Assembly (NCBI RefSeq): GCF_000613185.1
Contig: NZ_CCBB010000001.1
Coordinates: 1,860,001-1,924,000, forward strand
Length of the DNA stretch: 64,000 bases
DNA from: Mycolicibacterium cosmeticum
Lineage (GTDB): Bacteria; Actinomycetota; Actinomycetes; Mycobacteriales; Mycobacteriaceae
Reading direction: 5' to 3'
The stretch's first letter is position 1; every line of letters starts with the position of its first letter. The notes below the pieces were generated by a model that searched no databases, had not been told where the DNA came from, and was given only the letters and a program-made list of their open reading frames with translations. Made by a program: the position numbers and the translations under genes. This document shows positions 20,116 to 27,820 of this stretch, one piece after another.

Positions 20116-20790
20116 TCAGGTCCAGCTGGCGCGGCCGCTGCGCACCAACTGCGCGGCCACCGAGCCCTGCACTTCCTCGATGGTGATCGCCACCAACAGA
20201 TGGTCGCGCCAGGCGCCGTCGACGTCGAGGTAGCGCTGCAGCAGGCCCTCTTCCCGGAAGCCGGCCTTGGCCAGCACCGCGCGGCTGGCCTGATTCTCCG
20301 GGCGCACGGTGGCCTCCACCCGGTGCAACATCACCGGACCGAACGCGTGGTCCAGCCCCAGTGCCAGGGCCGCGGTGGCCACCCCGGAGCCGGTGAACTG
20401 CTTGGCCACCCAATACCCGATCCATGCCGACCGCAGCGCGCCGTGGGTGACGTTCCCGATGGTGATCTGCCCGGCGAACTGGCCGTCGAGTTCGATGACA
20501 TACGGCAGCATGCGCCCCTTGCGCGCCTCGCCCCGCAGTCCCGAACACACCGCGGGCCACGACGAAATGGCATGGCGCACTTCCCAGCTCACGTCGGCGC
20601 TGGGTTCCCACGGCTCCAGGTGGGCCTGGTCGGCGAGCCGCAGTCTGCTCCATTGGGCACCGTCGCGCAGCCGGATCGGCCGTAACCCCACCATCCCGGC
20701 CGGCACCCGGATGGGTCCGGCGGGCAACGGCCATCCCGGATGGACCGCACTCGTACGCCAGCGGTTCACGCGATCAGCCGCGCTGCGCAA
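20116..20790 (-). CDS. rimJ: RimJ/RimL-type N-acetyltransferase (Rv0995-like)
   Basis: The 224-residue GNAT protein has the RimJ layout: RPIRLRDGAQW at the first strand, QITIGNVTHGALRSAWIGYWV, the acetyl-CoA loop GSGVATAAL, and the RPENQASRAVLAKAGF motif typical of alanine-acetyltransferases acting on ribosomal proteins. M. tuberculosis Rv0995 has about 203 residues, so a later start such as the GTG at 20769 is possible. The gene sits between the moeA-like gene, whose end it overlaps, and sepX. Confidence 0.85.
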   Translation of the reverse strand: MRSAADRVNRWRTSAVHPGWPLPAGPIRVPAGMVGLRPIRLRDGAQWSRLRLADQAHLEPWEPSADVSWEVRHAISSWPAVCSGLRGEARKGRMLPYVIELDGQFAGQITIGNVTHGALRSAWIGYWVAKQFTGSGVATAALALGLDHAFGPVMLHRVEATVRPENQASRAVLAKAGFREEGLLQRYLDVDGAWRDHLLVAITIEEVQGSVAAQLVRSGRASWT

Positions 20791-22018
20791 GGAAAGCGAC
20801 GTCGACCACCTCGCCGGTGCGGATCTGCTCGGCGTCGCTGGGCACGATCACCAGACAGTTCGCCTCGGCGAGAGTGGCCAGCAGATGCGACGACGCACCG
20901 GGCGCGCCGCCGAGGGCCTGCACCAGATATTCGCCGGTGTCCTGATCGCGCATCAGCTGCCCGCGCAGGTACCCCTTGCGCCCGGCCACCGAGCTGATCG
21001 GCGACAAGGTCCTGGCCTGGATCACCCGGCGCATCGGCTGCCGTTTACCCAGCGACATCCGGATCAGCGGGCGGACCATCACCTCGAAAACCACCAGTGC
21101 GCTCACCGGGTTGGCCGGCAGCAGGAACACCGGAACCCCGTCGCGACCCAGCTGACCGAACCCCTGCACCGAGCCGGGGTGCATCGCGACCCGCACGACC
21201 TCCATCTCCCCCAGCTCGGAGAGCACGGAACGGACTGCCTCGGCGGCCGCCCCGCCGACCGCGCCGGCGATCACCACCACCTCGGAGCGGCTGATCTGGC
21301 CCTCGACGACCTCGCGCAGCTCCGCCGGGTCACCGTTGACGATCCCGACCCGGTTCACCTCGGCACCGGCATCGCGGCCCGCGGCGGCCAGCGCATAGGA
21401 GTTGACGTCATAGACCTGCCCGTTGCCCGGCGTCCGCGAGACGTCGACGAGTTCCCCACCCACCGACAGCACCGACATCCGCGGCCGCGGATGCACCAGC
21501 ACCCGGTCCCGGCCGACGGCGGCGAGCAGACCGACCTGCGCGGCGCCGATGATCGTGCCGGCCCGCACGGCCACGTCACCGGGCTGCACATCGTCACCGG
21601 TGCGGCGCACGTAGGCACCGGAGCGGACCCCGCGCAGCACCCGCACCCGGGACTGGCCGCCGTCAGTCCAGCGCAGCGGCAGCACCGCGTCGGCCAGGGT
21701 CGGCATCGGCGCACCGGTTTGCACGCGGGCGGCCTGCCGCGGCTGCAGCCGACTCGGCGTCCGGGCGCCGGCATCGACATGCCCGACCACCGGCAGGCTC
21801 ACCTCACCGCCGCCTTCATCGCCCCCGACGGTGGCCACGTCGACGCTGCGGACGGCGTAGCCGTCGATGGCGGCCTGATCGAAACCCGGCAGCGGTCGCT
21901 CGGTGACCACCTCTTCGGCGCACATCAGGCCCTGCGATTCGGCGATCGCCACCCGCACCGGACGTGGTGCCACCGCGGCAGCCGCTACTCGAGCCTGCTG
22001 CTCCTCAACCGAACGCAC
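20774..22018 (-). CDS. glp: MoeA-like protein with degenerate active site, probable Glp divisome factor (Rv0994-like)
   Basis: The 414-residue protein keeps the full MoeA/gephyrin fold length and the IDGYAV motif (51-56). Several molybdopterin motifs are changed: the usual TGDEL is SVGGEL (185-190), the usual SGGVSxGxxD is AGAVGGAAAE (251-260), PGKP is HPGSVQ (280-285), and LPGNP is LPANP (300-304). In Corynebacterium a MoeA-like Glp binds FtsZ and the membrane receptor GlpR; the neighbouring sepX/glpR gene fits that pair. I start at the GTG at 22018; longer in-frame sequence upstream overlaps galU. The alternative is a genuine molybdenum insertase, which is what older annotation (MoeA1) says. 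Confidence 0.82.
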   Translation of the reverse strand: MRSVEEQQARVAAAAVAPRPVRVAIAESQGLMCAEEVVTERPLPGFDQAAIDGYAVRSVDVATVGGDEGGGEVSLPVVGHVDAGARTPSRLQPRQAARVQTGAPMPTLADAVLPLRWTDGGQSRVRVLRGVRSGAYVRRTGDDVQPGDVAVRAGTIIGAAQVGLLAAVGRDRVLVHPRPRMSVLSVGGELVDVSRTPGNGQVYDVNSYALAAAGRDAGAEVNRVGIVNGDPAELREVVEGQISRSEVVVIAGAVGGAAAEAVRSVLSELGEMEVVRVAMHPGSVQGFGQLGRDGVPVFLLPANPVSALVVFEVMVRPLIRMSLGKRQPMRRVIQARTLSPISSVAGRKGYLRGQLMRDQDTGEYLVQALGGAPGASSHLLATLAEANCLVIVPSDAEQIRTGEVVDVAFLAQRG

Positions 22019-22058
22019 CGCACGCCTTTCTCCTGTCCGCAGACCGGCCGCGCAGTCG

Positions 22059-22979
22059 TTATTTCTCGGCCAGGCCCAATCGCTCGACCAACCACCGCCG
22101 CAGCTCTGGTCCGTAGTCGTCGCGTTCCAACGCAAAGTCAACCGCAGCCTTGAGGTAGCCGCCGGGATTTCCCAAGTCGTGTCGGGACCCGCGGTGCACC
22201 ACCACATGCACCGGGTGGCCCTCCTCGATCAGCAGCGCGATGGCGTCGGTCAACTGAATCTCGCCACCCACGCCGCGGTCGACCCGGCGCAGCGCGTCGA
22301 AGATGGCCCGGTCCAGCACATAGCGCCCGGCCGCCGCGAACAGCGATGGGGCGTCCTCCTTCTTCGGCTTCTCCACCATGCCCTTGACCTTGAGCACGTT
22401 CGGGTTGGCCGCGTCCGGAACCACCTCGACGTCGAAGACGCCGTAGGCACTGATCTCGTCCTCGGGTACCTCGATCGCGCACAGCACCGTGCCGCCGCGC
22501 TTGGCACGCACCTTCGACATGGTTTCCAGCACGCCGGTGGGCAGCACCAGATCGTCGGGCAGCAGCACGGCGATGGCGTCCTCGTCGTCGAGCAGCTTCT
22601 CCTCGACGCAGCCGACGGCGTGTCCGAGTCCGAGCGGCTCGGCCTGGACCACCGATTCGACCTTGATCAGGGCGGGCGCGCGGCGCACCTTCTCCAGCAT
22701 GGTGTGCTTGCCGCGGGCTTCCAGCGTGCCCTCGAGGATCAGGTCCTCGACGAAGTGCGCGACGACGCCGTCCTTGCCCTCGGAGGTGACGATGATCAGT
22801 CGTTCGCCACCGGCCTCGGCCGCCTCGGCGGCCACCAGCTCGATACCCGGGGTGTCCACCACCGGCAGGAGTTCCTTGGGAACCGTCTTGGTGGCCGGGA
22901 GAAATCGTGTCCCCAGACCGGCTGCGGGAACGACCGCCGTCCTCGGGATCGGTACCTGTGCCTGTGTCATCGTTGACAC
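22059..22979 (-). CDS. galU: UTP-glucose-1-phosphate uridylyltransferase
   Basis: The 306-residue protein has the nucleotidyltransferase signature AAGLGTRFLPATKTVPKE near its start, VDTPGIELV, and the GHPVHVVVHRGSRHDLGNPGGYLKA region near its end. GalU makes UDP-glucose, the precursor for UDP-galactose, trehalose and cell-wall arabinogalactan. Starts are possible at GTG 22979 or ATG 22970; the ATG aligns better with what I recall of the M. tuberculosis protein. It is the first gene of the galU-glp-rimJ-sepX group and diverges from the cyclo-ligase gene. Confidence 0.95.
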   Translation of the reverse strand: MSTMTQAQVPIPRTAVVPAAGLGTRFLPATKTVPKELLPVVDTPGIELVAAEAAEAGGERLIIVTSEGKDGVVAHFVEDLILEGTLEARGKHTMLEKVRRAPALIKVESVVQAEPLGLGHAVGCVEEKLLDDEDAIAVLLPDDLVLPTGVLETMSKVRAKRGGTVLCAIEVPEDEISAYGVFDVEVVPDAANPNVLKVKGMVEKPKKEDAPSLFAAAGRYVLDRAIFDALRRVDRGVGGEIQLTDAIALLIEEGHPVHVVVHRGSRHDLGNPGGYLKAAVDFALERDDYGPELRRWLVERLGLAEK

Positions 22980-23023
22980 ACTAATACCAGCCAGTACCTA
23001 GGCGAAGGGGTAGCGGCGCAATC

Positions 23024-23602
23024 GTGGCAATCATGACAAAACCGGTGCTGCGAGAACGCATTCTCGCCGCTCGGCGCGCGGTGCCGGCGCAGGTCCGGCG
23101 CGCGGAGGCCACCGCCCTGCAAACCCATCTGTGCGCTGTCCTTCGTTCGGGTGACACCGTGTGCGGCTACGTGCCGGTGGGGTCCGAACCCGGCTCGCTC
23201 GCGCTGCTCGACGCACTCGACGCGGCCGGGGTGCGGGTGCTGCTGCCGGTCGCCAGGGCGGGGCAGCCGATGCGGTGGGGCGCGTACGCGCCCGGCCGGT
23301 TGGTCGCCGCGCCGTTCGGCCTGCGCGAACCGGCGCCACCGTGGCAGGAGCCCGAGGCGATCGGGGCGGCGTCGGTGGTGCTGGTGCCCGCACTGGCGGT
23401 CGACCGGCGCGGGGTGCGGCTGGGACGCGGCGCCGGTTTCTACGATCGGGCCCTGCCGCTGGCCGATCCGGCTGCCCGGTTGATCGCGGTGGTGCGTGAC
23501 GACGAAGTGCTCGACGAGCTACCGGTGGAGCCGCACGATGTGCCGATGACGCATGCGCTGACCCCCGGTCGGGGCATCGTGGCGCTGGTGGGACGGGAAT
23601 GA
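23024..23602 (+). CDS. 5-formyltetrahydrofolate cyclo-ligase
   Basis: The 192-residue protein matches the family: an N-terminal KPVLRERILAARRAV helix, the YVPVGSEPGSLALLDAL segment, and the ATP/folate-binding GVRLGRGAGFYDRAL motif, followed by VRDDEVLDELPVEPHDVPMTHALTP. It converts 5-formyl-THF to 5,10-methenyl-THF using ATP, recovering folate for one-carbon metabolism. It diverges from galU, as Rv0992c does in M. tuberculosis. The start is GTG 23024 or the ATG three codons later. Confidence 0.93.
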   Translation: MAIMTKPVLRERILAARRAVPAQVRRAEATALQTHLCAVLRSGDTVCGYVPVGSEPGSLALLDALDAAGVRVLLPVARAGQPMRWGAYAPGRLVAAPFGLREPAPPWQEPEAIGAASVVLVPALAVDRRGVRLGRGAGFYDRALPLADPAARLIAVVRDDEVLDELPVEPHDVPMTHALTPGRGIVALVGRE

Positions 23603-23621
23603 CCTGCCCCACGTAGCGGTT

Positions 23622-23648
23622 CTAGCACTTGGGCCGGTAGAGTGCTAG
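23622..23648. promoter_or_regulatory. CIRCE operator (HrcA site)
   Basis: CTAGCACTT and GAGTGCTAG flank a 9-nt spacer. This differs from the consensus TTAGCACTC-N9-GAGTGCTAA at only three positions. It lies 27 nt upstream of the ruc start codon, where HrcA repression would control it as it does groEL and other heat-shock genes. Confidence 0.9.
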
Positions 23649-23674
23649 AAAGTTTGACTGTCTCGGAGGTTTTC

Positions 23675-23995
23675 GTGCCTACCTATTCTTATGCGTGCAC
23701 CGCATGCGACAACCGGTTCGATGCCGTGCAGGCCTTCAGCGATGACGCGCTGACCACGTGCCCCAAGTGCTCCGGGCGCCTGCGCAAGCTCTTCGGCAAG
23801 GTGGGCGTGGTGTTCAAGGGCAGCGGCTTCTACCGCACCGACAGCCGCGACTCGTCGAAGTCCAGCAGCACCACCGGTTCGTCGAGCAAGAGCGACAGCG
23901 GCTCGAGCTCGTCGTCGTCCTCATCGGACTCGTCGTCGAGCAGCGCGTCGTCCAGCTCGAGCAGCTCGGCTCCGGCCGCCGCCGCGTCCAGCTAG
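23675..23995 (+). CDS. ruc: FmdB-type zinc-ribbon protein, Ruc chaperone (Rv0991c-like)
   Basis: The 106-residue protein begins with a GTG at 23675 behind a TCGGAGG ribosome site. Its N-terminal zinc ribbon has four cysteines (C8, C11, C29, C32). The last 50 residues are nearly all Ser with some Asp, Lys and Ala, so that part is disordered. In M. tuberculosis this protein (Ruc) is described as a redox-regulated chaperone: oxidation releases zinc and lets it bind unfolded proteins. The CIRCE operator directly upstream fits heat-shock control by HrcA. Confidence 0.9.
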   Translation: MPTYSYACTACDNRFDAVQAFSDDALTTCPKCSGRLRKLFGKVGVVFKGSGFYRTDSRDSSKSSSTTGSSSKSDSGSSSSSSSSDSSSSSASSSSSSSAPAAAASS

Positions 23996-24056
23996 TTATC
24001 CACAGGCGCGTCGCGCGGGCTGTCCCCCACCGCACCACCGGCCTTAGCGTGAGGCC

Positions 24057-24716
24057 GTGGGGGAATCACTGAATCCTGCGCCGTGGTCGCGGCTGCGGCA
24101 TGGCCTACGGCCCAGCTGGACCCGGACCGTGGCCGCCCGCCGGGTCGCGGCGGGTCTGCTGGTGTTGCTGGCCGCCGCCGCGGCGCTGCGGCCCGACCCG
24201 GAGACCGCCGTGCGGCCCGTCCTGGTCGCGGCCCGCGACCTGGCACCCGGCATTGCCCTCACGCAGGCCGACGTACAGATCGAAAAGCGTGTGGCGGCAA
24301 CCATTCCCGACGGTGCGCACAGCGACATCGCGGCCGCAGTGGACGCCACGCTGGCCGGACCCGCCCGTCGCGGCGAGGTGCTCACCGATGTGCGTCTGCT
24401 GGGACCCCGCCTCACCGAAGCCACCGCGGGACCGGACGCCAGGATCGTCTCCCTGCACCTCGCCGACGATGCGTTGGTGGACCTCATCCGGCCCGGCGAT
24501 GTGGTGGACGTGCTGGCCGGCGGCAGCACCGCCGCGGGCCCAGACACCCGGCCCGAGGTGATCGCCACCGACGCGGTCGTGACCCTGGTGTCGCCGCCCA
24601 CCTCCGGTTCGGCCGGCGGTGCGGACCGGGTGGTGCTGGTGGCGTTGCCCCGCGCGGCCGCCAACATCGTCGCCGGGACGGCACTGACCAGGCAGATCAC
24701 GGTCACATTTCACTGA
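24057..24716 (+). CDS. SAF-domain protein, CpaB/RcpC-like (Rv0990c-like)
   Basis: The 219-residue protein has one N-terminal membrane helix ([14 protein letters not shown], about residues 30-45). The SAF domain follows ([24 protein letters not shown], then [17 protein letters not shown]), with a second beta-rich domain ([11 protein letters not shown]) and [15 protein letters not shown] at the end. SAF/CpaB proteins assemble Flp-type pili, but mycobacteria keep this gene next to mscL without other pilus genes here, so the role is open. It starts with GTG at 24057. Confidence 0.83.
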   Translation: MGESLNPAPWSRLRHGLRPSWTRTVAARRVAAGLLVLLAAAAALRPDPETAVRPVLVAARDLAPGIALTQADVQIEKRVAATIPDGAHSDIAAAVDATLAGPARRGEVLTDVRLLGPRLTEATAGPDARIVSLHLADDALVDLIRPGDVVDVLAGGSTAAGPDTRPEVIATDAVVTLVSPPTSGSAGGADRVVLVALPRAAANIVAGTALTRQITVTFH

Positions 24717-24786
24717 GGACGGCCGCCACCCCGGCTCGGTAAGGTTTGCGGGGTCGATACCGTCGAACTGCTGGAAGGGTCCCCGC

Positions 24787-25182
24787 ATGCTCAAAGGTTT
24801 CAAAGAGTTCCTGTTGCGCGGCAACATCATCGATCTCTCGGTTGCCGTCGTCATCGGCACCGCGTTCACCGCGCTGGTCACCAAATTCACCGACAGCATC
24901 ATCCAGCCGTTGATCAACCGGATCGGCGCCGGCAGCGATTCCGACTACGGCATCCTGCGGATCGGCATCGGGGGCGGGCAGACCATCGATCTGAATGTGT
25001 TGCTGTCGGCCGCCATCAACTTCGTCCTCGTCGCGGGGGTCGTCTACTTCCTGATCGTGCTGCCGTACAGCAAGTTCCGCAAAGAGAAGGAAGAAGTCGC
25101 CGACGCCGAAGTGGTGCTGCTGACCGAGATTCGCGACCTGCTGGCCGGACGCAGCGAAGGCAATCCGCTCGACAAGGCGTGA
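24787..25182 (+). CDS. mscL: Large-conductance mechanosensitive channel
   Basis: The 131-residue protein starts [24 protein letters not shown], the conserved MscL N-terminus and first pore helix. The second membrane helix ([17 protein letters not shown]) and the charged cytoplasmic helix bundle ([22 protein letters not shown]) follow. The pentameric channel opens under membrane tension and releases solutes on osmotic downshock. It ends 7 nt before a strong hairpin terminator. Confidence 0.96.
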   Translation: MLKGFKEFLLRGNIIDLSVAVVIGTAFTALVTKFTDSIIQPLINRIGAGSDSDYGILRIGIGGGQTIDLNVLLSAAINFVLVAGVVYFLIVLPYSKFRKEKEEVADAEVVLLTEIRDLLAGRSEGNPLDKA

Positions 25183-25189
25183 ACACGAC

Positions 25190-25219
25190 AGCAGCCCCCG
25201 GTTCCGGCCGGGGGCTGCT
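25190..25219 (+). terminator. Hairpin terminator after mscL
   Basis: The arms AGCAGCCCCCGG and CCGGGGGCTGCT form a perfect 12-bp stem with a 6-nt loop. There is no U-tract. It separates mscL from the convergent porin gene and may act on both. Confidence 0.75.
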
Positions 25220-25245
25220 CTCGTGGGAACGAGTCAGTTCATGTA

Positions 25246-25869
25246 CTAGTTCATATTCCAGGGCTCGCCGTAGGTGGTGACCGAGTCACCCTCCTTGGCG
25301 ATCAACCGAGCGAACGGACGCAGCAGCACACCACCGGCAGCACCGGTCACCGTGCCGTGCGCGTTGGACACCGCGACCGCACCATTGGCACCCGACACAT
25401 CGGTCGAGAAGGTCGCAACCTCCTGGATGCCCGGGCCGTTACCCAGGTCAGCGCTGATCGACGCACCCGGGAACAGGTTCGGGGTGATCACCTGAAGCGG
25501 GTTGGCCGGCGTCGCATCGTCGAGCAGGATGTTCGGCGTGGTGTAGCTGAAGTTGATACCCACACCCAGCGACCAGGGGAAGCCGATCTGGTAACCCAGC
25601 TCCAGCGTGCCCTCGAACTCATCAGCACCCGGACCCGACACGATGTACTTGGCCTTACCCGAATGGAACCACTCACGGGTCAGCCGGTTGCGGTCCAACG
25701 GGAACACGCCATTGAGGAACGTATCCCACTGCTGAATGGTCAGGGTCCGGTCCTTGCCGTCCACGAGGCTCAGCTCGTTGTCCAGACCTGCGTGAGAAGT
25801 GCCCGTACCGACGAAGAGCGCAGCAATCGCCGCGACCATCGCAAGCAGCACCCGACTGAATGCCTTCAT
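25246..25869 (-). CDS. mspC: MspA-family porin, copy 1
   Basis: The 207-residue protein has a signal peptide cleaved after residue 27, giving a mature 180-residue protein starting GLDNELSLVDG like MspA. The octameric goblet-shaped porin lets hydrophilic solutes through the mycolate outer membrane. The constriction aspartates D90 and D91 are present, but the third (D93 in MspA) is T here, and the loop after it is about four residues shorter than I recall for MspA. The protein is identical to the copy at 25962. The position beside mscL fits the mspC locus of M. smegmatis, so the symbol is by position. Confidence 0.9.
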   Translation of the reverse strand: MKAFSRVLLAMVAAIAALFVGTGTSHAGLDNELSLVDGKDRTLTIQQWDTFLNGVFPLDRNRLTREWFHSGKAKYIVSGPGADEFEGTLELGYQIGFPWSLGVGINFSYTTPNILLDDATPANPLQVITPNLFPGASISADLGNGPGIQEVATFSTDVSGANGAVAVSNAHGTVTGAAGGVLLRPFARLIAKEGDSVTTYGEPWNMN

Positions 25870-25905
25870 GGTTCTCCCTAGTGTGTGGTGGCCTAATACG
25901 CAGGT

Positions 25906-25937
25906 GGTGCCGCCCGGGCCGAAGCCCAGACGGCACC
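25906..25937 (-). terminator. Hairpin between the twin porin genes
   Basis: GGTGCCG and CGGCACC pair around an inner GGGC/GCCC stem, downstream of porin copy 2. It should limit read-through, so copy 1 may depend on its own weaker promoter in the 92-nt gap. Confidence 0.5.
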
Positions 25938-25961
25938 CCCGCGCCGTTTATCGCCGAAACG

Positions 25962-26585
25962 TCAGTTCATGTTCCAGGGCTCGCCGTAGGTGGTGACCGA
26001 GTCACCCTCCTTGGCGATCAACCGAGCGAACGGACGCAGCAGCACACCACCGGCAGCACCGGTCACCGTGCCGTGCGCGTTGGACACCGCGACCGCACCA
26101 TTGGCACCCGACACATCGGTCGAGAAGGTCGCAACCTCCTGGATGCCCGGGCCGTTACCCAGGTCAGCGCTGATCGACGCACCCGGGAACAGGTTCGGGG
26201 TGATCACCTGCAGCGGGTTGGCCGGCGTCGCATCGTCGAGCAGGATGTTCGGCGTGGTGTAGCTGAAGTTGATACCCACACCCAGCGACCAGGGGAAGCC
26301 GATCTGGTAACCCAGCTCCAGCGTGCCCTCGAACTCATCAGCACCCGGGCCCGACACGATGTACTTGGCCTTACCCGAATGGAACCACTCACGGGTCAGC
26401 CGGTTGCGGTCCAACGGGAACACGCCATTGAGGAACGTATCCCACTGCTGAATGGTCAGGGTCCGGTCCTTGCCGTCCACGAGGCTCAGCTCGTTGTCCA
26501 GACCTGCGTGAGAAGTGCCCGTACCGACGAAGAGCGCAGCAATTGCCGCGACCATCGCAAGCAGCACCCGACTGAATGCCTTCAT
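25962..26585 (-). CDS. mspC: MspA-family porin, copy 2
   Basis: The gene encodes a 207-residue protein identical to copy 1. Comparing the two genes I find about four base differences besides the stop codons (TAG in copy 1, TGA here), all silent. Identity ends about a dozen bases upstream of the ATG, within the shared GAGAACC/GAGAAC ribosome-site region. This gene is nearest the long upstream region with the CRP-type site, so it is probably the more strongly expressed copy. Features of the mature protein are as for copy 1. Confidence 0.9.
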   Translation of the reverse strand: MKAFSRVLLAMVAAIAALFVGTGTSHAGLDNELSLVDGKDRTLTIQQWDTFLNGVFPLDRNRLTREWFHSGKAKYIVSGPGADEFEGTLELGYQIGFPWSLGVGINFSYTTPNILLDDATPANPLQVITPNLFPGASISADLGNGPGIQEVATFSTDVSGANGAVAVSNAHGTVTGAAGGVLLRPFARLIAKEGDSVTTYGEPWNMN

Positions 26586-27253
26586 GTTCTCCCTAGCTGT
26601 GCCGACGGTGTTCTGGCGTGTTCACCGTATGTGTCGATGTGTGTCCCGGCCCTAGCCCAAACCTCACACCTTGCAAGACCTTCATGTGGACCAAATTAGA
26701 AAGCCCACATGTTGCTCTTACTCTTTGCTCATCGTTGACACGAGGAACATAACGGGGAGGCATCCACCCGGCAACGCGTGCGTGCCGACATCCGACACCG
26801 CAGCGGCCCGTTCCGGAAGTTTGCTGAGGGGTGCGAATCCAGCAACGATCAGGCGCACCACAGGCGCAACACCGAGGCGACAGCGGATTTGCCTCGTCCG
26901 TCGAATCGGACGGAGTTTCCAACCGGAATCAAAGAGATTCTGGCCGATCGGAACGAAATCACAGCTCAGCCGTGGTGTGGCGGCACGTTGTCGCGGAGCC
27001 AGCGATCACGCTCGGAGGCCTCCGCCGGCAAATCATCGGCCCGCTCGTCCCGCGTGGTGCTGGGCAGCTCGTCGCCGAAGATGGCGTTAACTACATCTCT
27101 CGATGGCCTGGAGGGCCCGCTCACATCGCCCTTCATGTGTGACGAAGATCACATTCTGCTCGGGTAACCCGTTCACGCGGCTGTAACGCAGCGGGCCTGC
27201 GTTTTCTTCCCTCACGTGCACGAACGAGCATATTTCCAACCGGACAAGCGCCG
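26586..27253. other. Long upstream region of the porin genes
   Basis: This 668-nt stretch holds no convincing gene. It lies upstream of porin copy 2 and downstream of moaB, so any signals here serve the porins. It contains an inverted repeat CATGTGG/CCACATG (26683-26689 and 26705-26711) and the CRP-type site at its far end. A long untranslated leader has been described for mspA in M. smegmatis, and a similar arrangement is possible here. Confidence 0.55.
27138..27153. promoter_or_regulatory. CRP-type site upstream of the porins
   Basis: TGTGA-N6-TCACA is a perfect match to the cAMP receptor protein consensus (Rv3676-type in mycobacteria). It lies about 550 nt upstream of porin copy 2 and about 100 nt from the moaB stop, so the porin transcript is the only sensible target. 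Confidence 0.6.
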
Positions 27254-27820
27254 CTAAATGTCAAGGCTCGAGAGCTGGCCGATGATCTGGCCGGCGAGCG
27301 GTCCCAGGGTGGCCATGCCGTCGCGCACGGCCGCGCGGGAACCGGCGATGTTGACCACCAGGGTGCTGCCGGAGATGCCGGCCAATCCCCGGGAGACGCC
27401 CGCGTCGATGATGCCCGCGGACAGACCCGACGCCCGCAGCGCTTCGGAGATGCCGAGAAGTTCACGGTCCAGGATGTCGACGGTGGCCTCGGGGGTGACG
27501 TCACGGGGGCTCACCCCGGTGCCGCCGACCGAGATCACCAGATCGACCCCGCCGATCACCGCGGTGTTGAGCGCGTTGCGGATCTCCACCTCGTCGGCGG
27601 CGACCACCACCACGCCGTCGACCAGGAATCCGGCCTCACCGAGCAGTTCGGTGACCAACGGCCCACTGTGGTCTTCTTCCCCGTGTGCAGTCCGGTCATC
27701 GACGACGACGACGAGTGCACGCCCTACCAACGCCCCAGGTTGTTCCATGAGTGCCACCGTATATCCGGCAGGGGACAACGGAGCAGCCGACAGCCTGGCG
27801 CGGCCACGTGTGCGGGTCAC
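27254..27820 (-). CDS. moaB2: MoaB/Mog-family molybdopterin protein (Rv0984-like)
   Basis: The 188-residue protein has the MoaB/Mog fold with the molybdopterin-binding motif SVGGTGVSPRDVTPEAT. The family adenylates molybdopterin or keeps related roles in molybdenum-cofactor synthesis. Its GTG start at 27820 overlaps the pepD stop as GTGA, so translation is coupled; an internal ATG at 27748 would give 164 residues. The same pepD-moaB2 order occurs in M. tuberculosis. Confidence 0.9.
   Translation of the reverse strand: MTRTRGRARLSAAPLSPAGYTVALMEQPGALVGRALVVVVDDRTAHGEEDHSGPLVTELLGEAGFLVDGVVVVAADEVEIRNALNTAVIGGVDLVISVGGTGVSPRDVTPEATVDILDRELLGISEALRASGLSAGIIDAGVSRGLAGISGSTLVVNIAGSRAAVRDGMATLGPLAGQIIGQLSSLDI

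Noticed and set aside
20774..22153. Long plus-strand frame opposite the moeA-like gene
   Set aside because: It is antisense to a gene with clear family motifs and has shadow-frame composition.
23860..23995. Serine-codon repeat at the ruc 3' end as a microsatellite
   Set aside because: It is a disordered Ser-rich tail encoded by mixed Ser codons and is a normal feature of this protein family.
26593..27167. Open frames of about 100-140 codons in the long porin leader
   Set aside because: Their translations look random and Arg/Ser/Pro-rich, with no ribosome sites or family features, and they overlap each other on both strands.
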